Source: CAZAYP01 sp964489425 [NCBI: uncultured Verrucomicrobiota bacterium] (GTDB taxonomy: Bacteria; Verrucomicrobiota; Kiritimatiellia; RZYC01). From it: a DNA stretch of 45,288 nucleotides. The DNA lies in assembly GCA_964489425.1 (NCBI GenBank), contig CAZAYP010000046.1, positions 1 through 45,288 on the forward strand, written 5' to 3'. The position numbers were made by a program, and so were the translations under genes. Under the pieces are notes generated by a model, which worked only from the letters and a program-made list of their open reading frames with translations, was not told the origin of the DNA and searched no databases. Positions 7,124-14,319 of this stretch are shown here, piece by piece (position 1 is the stretch's first letter; each line of letters starts with the position of its first letter).

Positions 7124-8574
7124 CGCGCGGATCCCTGCCGAGCAGACGCTCGGCGTGCCCGGGAACGCCCATCGTCCGATGGGCCTTGGCGGCGACCCTC
7201 TCTATGAGCTGGCCTGCCGCGGCCATGGCCGGCACCAACTCGGTGCCGCTGCCGGATGCCGTGGCCCAGGCGCGTCAGGACGTGGTCGCGGCCATGGCGG
7301 ACCTGGAGCAGATCCGCGCCGCCATCGCCGCGGAACGCCTGCCGCTGGCCGCGGACTTGGAACACCGGCGCGTTGCCGTGGCGGACTTGCGCGCCGCTGC
7401 CGCCGAACTCGAGGCGCAACAGGCCGATGCCGCCGCCCGCGCGGACACCCTGCGCCAAGACGAGGCCGAGGTCCGCGCAGCACGTGACCAAATCCTCGCC
7501 ACGCTGCGCGAGTACCGCCGCGCGCGGGATGCCAGCCTGGGTCCGGCCAGCGCCGCCATCCTGGCTCCGGAGTTGGCGGCCATGGATCGCGATCTGGCCG
7601 CCGCCGCTGCGACCGGACCGTTGTTCGTGGCCACGTCCAACCTGCTGGCCCTGGCCGAACGCTGGAACAATGCCCAAAGCCTGGGCCTGGTCGCGGATGG
7701 CGCGTGTCTTGACGCTGACGGCAAGATGCGGTCCGGCCGGTTCGTGGTCGTGGGCCCGGCCGCCTATTTTGCCGCGGCCGCAGGCGGTCCTGCCGGGTTG
7801 GCGACGGCCCGGCCCGGCAGCGTGCATCCCGCCATGTTCGAGAAAATCACGCCGGTCGCGCGCGCGGCGATCCACGCGTTGGCGGCCGGCCAGGGCGCGG
7901 CCGCGCCCGTGGACGTCACCGGCGGCATGGCCCTGGCGCTCGCGGCGAACCAGCCTTCAATGTGGGAACACCTGCGATCCGGCGGCGTGATCATGATCCC
8001 GCTGGCCGTGGTGGCGCTGGCGGTCCTGCTGCTGGCCGCGTGGAAGTGGCGATCCCTGGCCGGGCAGCAGACCGCGGCGCCAGAGGCGCTGGCGGCGATC
8101 GCCAGCCTGCTGGCGCGCGACGACCTGGCTGGAGCGAGCGCCAAGGCGCAGGCGCTGGGCGCGCCGCTGCGCGCCGTGGCGCTGGCGGTGGTGGACCACT
8201 GGCGCGACCCGCGCGCCGCGCTCGACGAAGTCCTGCAGGAGCGCCTCGCGGCCGCAGCCGTGACCCTGGAAAGCAAGCTGGCCGCGCTGGCGGTGCTGGG
8301 CGGCGTGGCCCCGCTCCTGGGCCTGCTGGGCACGGTGACCGGCATGATCCACACGTTCCAGTCGCTGGCGCTGTTCGGCGGCGGCCAGGCGCGCCTGCTG
8401 GCCGGCGGCATCTCCGAGGCCCTGGTCACGACCGAGGCCGGGCTGGTGATCGCCATCCCGGCCCTGCTGCTGCACGCCTGGCTGGCGCGGCGCGCGGCCG
8501 CGGCGCTGGACCGGCTCGAACAGTCCGTGGCCACGCTGCTCGACCAGCGGCCGGCCGGAGCCGGTGCGCCGTGA
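7120..8574 (+). CDS. TtpC-like MotA/TolQ/ExbB proton channel protein with periplasmic coiled coil
   Basis: A 484-residue inner-membrane protein. Residues 1-38 form a signal or anchor segment ending AAAMAG. Residues about 45-140 are an Ala/Glu/Arg coiled coil, followed by a periplasmic domain (LGLVADGACLDADGKMRSGRF). Three membrane helices follow: about 288-305 (IMIPLAVVALAVLLLAAWKW), then the GGVAPLLGLLGTVTGMIHTF and TTEAGLVIAIPALLLHAW segments typical of TolQ/ExbB. This is the layout of TtpC of Vibrio-type TonB2 systems. It should form the proton-driven stator with the following short ExbB and ExbD. The start is an ATGA overlap with the upstream stop, and the stop overlaps the next start as GTGA, so the proteins are probably made in linked amounts. 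Confidence 0.88.
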   Translation: MTRGSLPSRRSACPGTPIVRWALAATLSMSWPAAAMAGTNSVPLPDAVAQARQDVVAAMADLEQIRAAIAAERLPLAADLEHRRVAVADLRAAAAELEAQQADAAARADTLRQDEAEVRAARDQILATLREYRRARDASLGPASAAILAPELAAMDRDLAAAAATGPLFVATSNLLALAERWNNAQSLGLVADGACLDADGKMRSGRFVVVGPAAYFAAAAGGPAGLATARPGSVHPAMFEKITPVARAAIHALAAGQGAAAPVDVTGGMALALAANQPSMWEHLRSGGVIMIPLAVVALAVLLLAAWKWRSLAGQQTAAPEALAAIASLLARDDLAGASAKAQALGAPLRAVALAVVDHWRDPRAALDEVLQERLAAAAVTLESKLAALAVLGGVAPLLGLLGTVTGMIHTFQSLALFGGGQARLLAGGISEALVTTEAGLVIAIPALLLHAWLARRAAAALDRLEQSVATLLDQRPAGAGAP

Positions 8575-8987
8575 CGCTGTTTATCCAGCGCGTAACCGAG
8601 TACTGGCTGGCGGGCGGGCCGCTGCTGATCCCGCTGGCCGGCATCAGCTTCGCGATCTGGTTCCTGTTTCTGCGCCTGCGGCGCGAGTTTTTGCTGACGC
8701 CTGCCGGCGGCCGGCGGCCGGCCGGGTTCGCGGCGCGCGCGGAACGCGACCGGTTGCTGCTGGTGGCGCTGACCGCGGCCGCGCCGCTCGTTGGCCTGCT
8801 GGGCACGGTGACCGGCATGATGGGCACATTTCACACCGTGGCTGCGGCCGGCGGCGGCCCGGACCTGGGAGCGGGGCTGGCCCGGGCGCTGATCACCACG
8901 CAGTGCGGCCTGGCGGTGGCCCTGCCGGGCTGGTTCGGGCTCATGCGTCTGCGGCGGTGGCAGGCGCGCGCGGGGATCGCGCCATGA
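8571..8987 (+). CDS. exbB: Short ExbB/TolQ-type proton channel subunit
   Basis: A 138-residue inner-membrane protein with three hydrophobic segments: residues about 13-33 (GGPLLIPLAGISFAIWFLFL), 68-85 (APLVGLLGTVTGMMGTFH) and 108-124 (TTQCGLAVALPGWFGLM). It keeps the conserved LLGTVTGM and TTxxGLAVALP signatures of the family but is far shorter than E. coli ExbB (244 residues), because the large cytoplasmic loop is reduced. It is the second ExbB-family gene in the operon, as in TonB2-type clusters where TtpC and ExbB2 coexist. It starts at GTG within GTGA and ends within ATGA. Confidence 0.87.
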   Translation: MTLFIQRVTEYWLAGGPLLIPLAGISFAIWFLFLRLRREFLLTPAGGRRPAGFAARAERDRLLLVALTAAAPLVGLLGTVTGMMGTFHTVAAAGGGPDLGAGLARALITTQCGLAVALPGWFGLMRLRRWQARAGIAP

Positions 8988-9403
8988 AGCGGCGCCTCGC
9001 CAGCGGCCTGGAGGCGCGGGCCATGGACATCAACATGGCGCCGCTCATCGACTGCGTGTTCCTGCTGCTCATCTTTTTTATCGTAACGCCCGTGCTGGTG
9101 GAACAGCCCGGGCTGGACGTGGCGTTGCCCCGCGCCATGAGCGCGGAGCAACTGGAAACCCAGGCGGTGGTCCTGGGATTGGATGCGGGCGGCGCCGTGT
9201 ATTATGCCGGCCAGCCGCTGCGCCTCGACCAGGTGCGCGGGCTCGTGGCGCGCCAGCTCCGGCAACGGCCCACGCCGGTGATCATCATGGCCGATGAGCG
9301 CTCGCAAAGCGGCCAGCTCGTGGCGCTCATGGACGAGTGCAAGCTCGCCGGCGCCGAGCAGATCGCGCTGGCCGCGGATCGTCAATCCCGGGGGCCGCGA
9401 TGA
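8984..9403 (+). CDS. exbD: ExbD/TolR family biopolymer transport protein
   Basis: A 139-residue protein with a short cytoplasmic N-terminus, one membrane helix and a periplasmic domain. The helix (INMAPLIDCVFLLLIFFIVTPVL) holds the proton-carrying Asp at residue 23, matching Asp25 of E. coli ExbD. The periplasmic part shows the usual pattern (PVIIMADERSQSGQLVALMDECKLAGAEQIALA). It works with the two ExbB-like proteins to energise TonB. Both ends overlap neighbours by 4 nt (ATGA). Confidence 0.93.
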   Translation: MKRRLASGLEARAMDINMAPLIDCVFLLLIFFIVTPVLVEQPGLDVALPRAMSAEQLETQAVVLGLDAGGAVYYAGQPLRLDQVRGLVARQLRQRPTPVIIMADERSQSGQLVALMDECKLAGAEQIALAADRQSRGPR

Positions 9404-10083
9404 CCGGGGCGCGGGCCATGGCATGGCCGGCCTGGGCGGGCGCCGGGGGGATCACCCTCGGCCTGTTCGTGGCGCTGCCGTTCCTGCAATCGTTCAGCCC
9501 GCCGGCGCGGGACCTGGTCACGCTTCACCGGCTCGTGCCGGCGCCGCTGCCGCACGTTTCGCCGTTTGCGCCCGAGCCAGTCGCCGTGGCCGTCCCAGAG
9601 CCGCCCATCGCGGCGCAAAGGCCAGGGACCCCGGTGGCCGCCAATCCGTGGCCGGTTGGCGCGGCGTTGGACACCGTGGCCGGCGCGCCGGCGCTGCCGG
9701 GATTGTCCGTCTTGCATGGGGATTTCGACCTGGCCTTCCCGCTGCGCGCCGACGGGATGGGGCCGGGCGCCGTGCCGCCCGCGTCCGAGGCCTGGGAACC
9801 GGGAGACCTGGACGTGCCGCCGCGGCCGATCTTCACCCCCGCCCCGGTCTACCCGGCCCGCGCCCAGGCCTTGCGCGTGGAGGGCGCCGTGGCGCTGGAG
9901 TTTGTGGTGACCCGGGCCGGCACCGTCGAAAAAGTCAGCGTGGTTCATGAGTCCCGCGGCGCCGGGTTGGCCGACGCCGCCGTGGCGGCGGTGCGGCAAT
10001 GGACGTTCGAGCCCGGCCGCAAAGACGGCGCGCCGGTCGCCACGCGCGTGCGCCAGACCATCAAGTTTCAGGCGGATGAATAG
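9400..10083 (+). CDS. tonB: TonB family energy transducer
   Basis: A 227-residue protein with an N-terminal membrane anchor (residues about 8-28), a Pro-rich periplasmic linker (about 45-150) and a C-terminal TonB domain (about 150-225: PVYPARAQALRVEGAVALEFVVTRAG..., then AAVAAVRQWTFEPGRKDG). The YPxxA and WxFxP elements are standard for the family. It should carry proton-motive energy to outer-membrane receptors; none is encoded in the window, so the cargo is unknown. It starts in an ATGA overlap with exbD and its last 8 nt overlap the TPR gene. Confidence 0.92.
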   Translation: MTGARAMAWPAWAGAGGITLGLFVALPFLQSFSPPARDLVTLHRLVPAPLPHVSPFAPEPVAVAVPEPPIAAQRPGTPVAANPWPVGAALDTVAGAPALPGLSVLHGDFDLAFPLRADGMGPGAVPPASEAWEPGDLDVPPRPIFTPAPVYPARAQALRVEGAVALEFVVTRAGTVEKVSVVHESRGAGLADAAVAAVRQWTFEPGRKDGAPVATRVRQTIKFQADE

Positions 10084-10981
10084 CACACCATACTCCCGCA
10101 ACGGCGCAATCCGTCGCGCAGGCGTCGGCAAGCGCGTTGCGGCGGCGGCGCTGCTCGTCGTGCTGGTGCTGGCCGGCCGGGCCCGGGCGCAGGAGGATCC
10201 GACGGTCACGGCGCGCGAGGCGGAGCGGATGGCTGCCGCGCAAGCCGTGGCCGCCACCAATCCCGCGCTGGCCGCGATCCAGATCGAGGCGGGGCTGGAC
10301 AAGGAATCCAGCCCGGCGCTGGACTTTGCGGCCGGCAACTTCCGGTTCATGGCCCACGACCTGCCGGCCGCGGAGCAGGCGTACGCGCGGGCCCTGGATA
10401 AAAGGCCGGGGTTCCGGCGCGCCCGCGAGAACCTGGCGCGAGTGTATCTTGCCACGACCAACCCGGCGGCGGCCCGCACCGTGCTGCAGCCGCTGCTGGC
10501 CGTTGCGCCGCCAGACCCAACAGCGTTTCTGCTCATGGCCGAGGCGTGCCGGCAGGCCGGGCAATGGGTCAGCGCCGAGACCTTTGCGCGGCAGGCACTG
10601 GTCCTGGGCGCTGAGCCGCGCGATGCGCTGTCCGCCCTGATCCAGTCATTGTGGGCGCAGGACCGGCGGCCGGAAACCAAGGCCGCGCTCGACGAGCTGC
10701 TGCAGACCGATCCGTACCTGGCCGACGCCTGGCGCTGGCGCGCGCAACTGGCAGTGGCCGCGGGCGACCTCGCAACGGCCGCCGCCGCCCTGGAATGCGC
10801 GCGGCGGCTGGGGCTGGCCGCGCCGGAGCTGCTGCTGGCCGCCGGCGACCTGTACGCGCGGCTCGGCCTCGCGGCCGAAGCCATGGCCTGCTACGAAGCC
10901 GTCCTGGCGCAGGACATCGAGGTCGCGCCTGAAACCGCGCGCAAGATCGAGCAACTGCGGCGCATGGCGCCGCAGCACTGA
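10076..10981 (+). CDS. Secreted TPR-repeat protein of the TonB operon
   Basis: A 301-residue protein with a signal peptide (residues about 18-39, ending GRARAQ). About six helix-turn-helix tetratricopeptide units follow (e.g. PALDFAAGNFRFMAHDLPAAEQAYARALDKRPG, then YLADAWRWRAQLAVAAGDLATAAAALECARRLG). TPR genes closing TtpC-ExbB-ExbD-TonB clusters are known in several groups and are thought to support the complex from the periplasm; that role here is inferred from position. The start overlaps the tonB 3' end. The stop lies 5 nt from the convergent radical SAM gene, leaving almost no room for a separate terminator. Confidence 0.85.
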   Translation: MNSTPYSRNGAIRRAGVGKRVAAAALLVVLVLAGRARAQEDPTVTAREAERMAAAQAVAATNPALAAIQIEAGLDKESSPALDFAAGNFRFMAHDLPAAEQAYARALDKRPGFRRARENLARVYLATTNPAAARTVLQPLLAVAPPDPTAFLLMAEACRQAGQWVSAETFARQALVLGAEPRDALSALIQSLWAQDRRPETKAALDELLQTDPYLADAWRWRAQLAVAAGDLATAAAALECARRLGLAAPELLLAAGDLYARLGLAAEAMACYEAVLAQDIEVAPETARKIEQLRRMAPQH

Positions 10982-10986
10982 GCGGC

Positions 10987-12543
10987 TCACCCCACGGTGC
11001 CCATGTCGCCGGGCAGGCCGGCGCGGCGCGAGAAGCGGCGCAGCAGGCGGTACATCAAGGCGTAGCCGGTAGGCACGTTGTCGCGCAGCCAGCCGGTGGC
11101 TTTGCGCGTGGCTTCTATGGACTTGGCCAGGCGGTTGACCATCTGCGCGGCGCGCGGGTCCTGCGGTCCCAGGGCGATGAGCTTGGCGCCCATTTCCGGG
11201 GACACGCGCGGCAGCACGATGCGGATGAGCTGCAGCCAGAACGTGGGCGTTTGGTAGCCGCCGGGCCGGGAGGGGATCAGCATGGAGTCATAGGCGTCGG
11301 TGGCAAACCGGTCCAGCATGCGGTCTTTCACACAGCGCGCGTACAGGGGGGTGTTGGGGAAGGGCGTCAGCGCCAGCGCCACGATCCACCAGTGGGGCCG
11401 CGGCAGCTGGTTGAGCGTCAGGGCGACTTCGCGCAGGTCGGCCTCGGTCTCGTAGGGGTTGTGAACAATCAGGTCGATGGAGAGCCAGAGCTTGGCGGCC
11501 AGCACGGCCTGCGCGGCCTTGAGGAACGAGCGCGAGTCTTCCTTGCGGTTGAACACCTCGCGGTTGACCCGCGTGGACCCCTGCAGGCCCATGGTGACGT
11601 ACTGCAGCCCGGCCGCCTTGAACATCTCCAGCCGCGCGGGCGTGACAAAGCGCGGAATCATGCGGATGATGAACGGCAGGCCCACCTCGGTTTTCATGCG
11701 CTGGCAGAACTCGCGCAGCCACTCTTCGGAGCCGGAGTAAAAGCTGTCGTCTTGGATGTTCACGCCGCGGATGCCGGGGGCGGCCCGGCGCATCGCGACC
11801 AACTCGGCGATCACCCGGTCCACGCTGGCGCGCTGCACGGGCGCGCCGTACACGTTGCAGCAGTAGGCGCAGCGGTACACGCAGCCGCGCGAGGTCACCA
11901 GGTCGTAGTAGCGGCCGTGCCAGCCGGCGTGCTGCTCGTGCAGGCGCCAGGTGAACGGCCGCAGGCGGCCCTTGATCAAAATCTTGTCGCGGTCGAACCG
12001 GAACATGGGCAGCGGCAGGTCGGCCAGGTCCAGCTTCTGCTCGGCGGCCACGGCGTTCACCACGATCTCTTCGTTGCGGCGCCAGACCAGGCCGGGGATG
12101 GTGGCCGGGTCGGCGCCGCCGATGATCATGCGCAGCGGCAGCTCGCCCGGGCCCTGCACGGCGAAGTCCGCGCCCGGCACCAGCGATTCGGCCGGGCACA
12201 ACGACACATGCACGCCGCCGGCCATGATCAGGCCGCGGAACCCGGCGGCGCGCAGCGCCGTGACGAGGCGCGTGTACGGCTTGAGGCTGGCGGTCATGAG
12301 GTAGAACCCGAGATGCGTCACGTTTTCGCGCCGCAGGAACGCGGCGACCTGGCGCACCTCCGCGCGGGAAAAGTCCACCGGCAGACCCACCCGGCCCAGC
12401 TGCTGCAGCAGGACCAGCAGGGTGGTGCGGATGCCCTGCGCCTCGGCGTAAGCGCCCAGCACGCGGAGCGAGAGCGGCCGGGCTTCCTCGTCGATCGTGG
12501 CCAGGACCAGGTGGGGCGCGGCGCCGGGGACAGGCTCGTTCAT
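10987..12543 (-). CDS. B12-binding-type radical SAM protein
   Basis: A 518-residue protein. Residues about 10-150 have the Rossmann-like pattern of the cobalamin-binding domain of class B radical SAM enzymes (GLIMAGGVHVSLCPAESL). The radical SAM cluster motif CVYRCAYC has cysteines at 221, 225 and 228, followed by a TIM-barrel pattern and a helical C-terminal extension. Family members methylate or rearrange lipids, peptides or cofactors; the substrate cannot be told from sequence. The ATG at 12543 overlaps the stop of the upstream SGNH gene (ATGA), so the two are cotranslated and may modify the same surface or lipid product. Whether cobalamin is bound is uncertain, since a clear DxHxxG motif is not seen. 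Confidence 0.85.
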   Translation of the reverse strand: MNEPVPGAAPHLVLATIDEEARPLSLRVLGAYAEAQGIRTTLLVLLQQLGRVGLPVDFSRAEVRQVAAFLRRENVTHLGFYLMTASLKPYTRLVTALRAAGFRGLIMAGGVHVSLCPAESLVPGADFAVQGPGELPLRMIIGGADPATIPGLVWRRNEEIVVNAVAAEQKLDLADLPLPMFRFDRDKILIKGRLRPFTWRLHEQHAGWHGRYYDLVTSRGCVYRCAYCCNVYGAPVQRASVDRVIAELVAMRRAAPGIRGVNIQDDSFYSGSEEWLREFCQRMKTEVGLPFIIRMIPRFVTPARLEMFKAAGLQYVTMGLQGSTRVNREVFNRKEDSRSFLKAAQAVLAAKLWLSIDLIVHNPYETEADLREVALTLNQLPRPHWWIVALALTPFPNTPLYARCVKDRMLDRFATDAYDSMLIPSRPGGYQTPTFWLQLIRIVLPRVSPEMGAKLIALGPQDPRAAQMVNRLAKSIEATRKATGWLRDNVPTGYALMYRLLRRFSRRAGLPGDMGTVG

Positions 12544-13610
12544 GGCGCGGCCGGCGTGGGCTCCGGGGCGGCCTGCTCGCCGCCGGCCTGGCGGCGGTCG
12601 GATACGGCATTCCAAAGCAGGCGCACTTCCTTTTGCATTTCCAGCTGCGGCTGGTATTCGGGCGGCAGGCGGGCGGTATCCAGGAGGTAATCGAACAAGG
12701 CTTCGGCCATGATGCGGTGGGCGATTTCGTCCGGGTGCGGGTCCACGCGCGGGACCACTTCCAGGCGGCGCGGGTCCAGGCCGAGGAGCGCCGGCCGCAG
12801 GTCCATGCAGGGGATCTGTTCGCCGGCCAGGAACGCGCCGATGCGCTCGTGCACGTAATCAAAGGGGTACGGCACGGCGCGCAGGTCGCTGATCAGCGGA
12901 AAAACCACGACCAGGAACGGGATGTTGCGGTCGCGGCACTGCTGGTGGAAATAGCGAAGGCTGTCACAGAGGCGGATCCAGCCATCGTATTGTGGATCGT
13001 ACAGGAAGCGGTAATATTCCAAGTAGGCACGGTTTATGCGCAGGTCTTCCTTTTTGCCGTAGACCCAGGCGGCCAGGCGGCTGCGGCTTACCAGCGGCGC
13101 CAGCCAGGCGGGCGGCGGCTGGCCCATCATGCGGTTGCGCCAGGCCTTGATCTCGTCGCGGCGCTTCTTGCTCTCGGCGTCGTTGAGGCACAGGCCGAGG
13201 ATGAGCAGGTCGGGGTTGACGGCCAGCGCCTGGGGCAGCTCCTGCCAGGCCTGCATGTCCGGGTTGGTGCCGGGGCGGGCGCACACGTGGACCTCCACGG
13301 GCCGCACGTTGCTGTTGAGGTTCAGCATCCACTCCAGCCGCGCGCCGTAGGTGTCGTACGGCTGCACGCCGGCGCCGTAGGTGACCGAGTCGCCCACGAT
13401 GGCGATGCGCAGCGGGTTGGTGACGCCGGTGCTCCAGGGGTGCTGGCGCGACGCGGTGGGGTACACGTAGCGCGCGCTGCGGTCGCGCACGCGCAAGGGC
13501 GGGCGGCGGGCGGCGATGCGCAGGGCCAGCTCCACGGCCAGGCAGGCCATGAGCAGGGCCACCAGCAGCAGGACCGCGCGGCCCAGCCAGCGTTTGATCA
13601 AGGGGGGCAT
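12540..13610 (-). CDS. Membrane-anchored SGNH/GDSL hydrolase family protein
   Basis: A 356-residue protein with an N-terminal membrane helix (residues about 12-33). The SGNH-hydrolase fold follows: IVGDSVTYG with Ser75 in block I, an Asn in LGLCLND (block III-like) and DPHPDEIAH near the C-terminus supplying the Asp-x-x-His pair. Such anchored SGNH proteins often add or remove acyl groups on envelope polysaccharides; that is an inference here. The C-terminal 25 residues are Pro/Ala-rich. Start: GGAGGA lies 7 nt before the ATG; a second ATG just upstream is out of frame. The stop overlaps the radical SAM start. Confidence 0.85.
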   Translation of the reverse strand: MPPLIKRWLGRAVLLLVALLMACLAVELALRIAARRPPLRVRDRSARYVYPTASRQHPWSTGVTNPLRIAIVGDSVTYGAGVQPYDTYGARLEWMLNLNSNVRPVEVHVCARPGTNPDMQAWQELPQALAVNPDLLILGLCLNDAESKKRRDEIKAWRNRMMGQPPPAWLAPLVSRSRLAAWVYGKKEDLRINRAYLEYYRFLYDPQYDGWIRLCDSLRYFHQQCRDRNIPFLVVVFPLISDLRAVPYPFDYVHERIGAFLAGEQIPCMDLRPALLGLDPRRLEVVPRVDPHPDEIAHRIMAEALFDYLLDTARLPPEYQPQLEMQKEVRLLWNAVSDRRQAGGEQAAPEPTPAAP

Positions 13611-13638
13611 GGCATGTCCTCCGGGCGCCGGCCGGGCG

Positions 13639-14217
13639 CTAGTTCAGCTCGTCCAGGGTGAGGGAGAAGCTGGGCGTGAACAGCTCCACGAAGCAGGTCA
13701 CCTCGGGCATGTTCATTTTCATCAGGCTGGCGACCACGGCGCGCTCGGCTTTCTGAAACCCCTTGTTGCCGGCCTGCAGCTCCTCGAGGCACTTGAGGTA
13801 GGCGCAAATCTTGTCCGCGGCCTTGACGATCTGGTGCAGTTCCGCGTCCTGATCCTGCGGGAAAAAGAGGGGCTTGAAGTCCTCGGACAGGTCGTCCGGC
13901 AGCATCTTGTACAGGCGTTGGGCGGCCAGGTGCTCGATTTTCTTGTATTCCTTTTTTATGTCGGGATTGAAGCATTTGATCGGCGTGGCCATGTCGCCGG
14001 TGATGACTTCGGAGCAGTCGTGGTACATGGCCAGCAGGGCGGCGCGCTCCGGGTTCAGGGTGCCGCCGAAGCGGCGGTTACGGATCACGGCCAGCATGTG
14101 GGCCACCATGGCCACCTGCAGGCTGTGCTCCTGGATGTTTTCGGTCAGCGTGTTGCGCATCAAGCCCCAGCGCTGGATAAACTTCATGCGGCCCACGTAC
14201 GCAAAAAAATGACTCAT
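13639..14217 (-). CDS. yfbR: 5'-deoxynucleotidase YfbR (HD domain)
   Basis: A 192-residue cytoplasmic HD-domain phosphohydrolase that removes phosphate from deoxynucleoside 5'-monophosphates. It aligns almost end to end with E. coli YfbR as I recall it, including SHFFAYVGRMKFIQRWGLMRN, EHSLQVAMVAH and YHDCSEVITGDMATPIK. The metal and catalytic residues are in place: His31, His66, Asp67, Glu70 and Asp135, each two lower than in E. coli. The C-terminus PSFSLTLDELN also matches. GAGGTGTGGA precedes the ATG. It is followed after 28 bp by the SGNH gene on the same strand, so the three genes to 10987 may form one transcript. Confidence 0.95.
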   Translation of the reverse strand: MSHFFAYVGRMKFIQRWGLMRNTLTENIQEHSLQVAMVAHMLAVIRNRRFGGTLNPERAALLAMYHDCSEVITGDMATPIKCFNPDIKKEYKKIEHLAAQRLYKMLPDDLSEDFKPLFFPQDQDAELHQIVKAADKICAYLKCLEELQAGNKGFQKAERAVVASLMKMNMPEVTCFVELFTPSFSLTLDELN

Positions 14218-14242
14218 TCCACACCTCGTTTTTAAGCCCGCT

Positions 14243-14270
14243 AGTGTAAGCCGCGCCCCGGGTTTAACAA
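14243..14270 (-). promoter_or_regulatory. Probable sigma70-like promoter of yfbR
   Basis: Read on the minus strand, TTGTTA (14270-14265) is followed after 16 bp by TACACT (14248-14243), about 26 bp before the yfbR ATG. It abuts the T-run of the terminator of the upstream gene, a compact arrangement. Confidence 0.5.
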
Positions 14271-14303
14271 TAAAAAAAACCCCGGCGGCACGGTCCTCCC
14301 GGG
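14271..14303 (-). terminator. Rho-independent terminator after the glycosyltransferase gene
   Basis: On the minus strand a CCCGG / CCGGG stem (14303-14299 with 14285-14281) is followed by a run of eight T (14279-14272). It starts 17 bp after the stop of the gene ending at 14320. The stem is short with a 13-base loop, but the T-run is striking in this GC-rich DNA. Confidence 0.6.
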
Positions 14304-14319
14304 CCGCGTTTCCCGCCGG

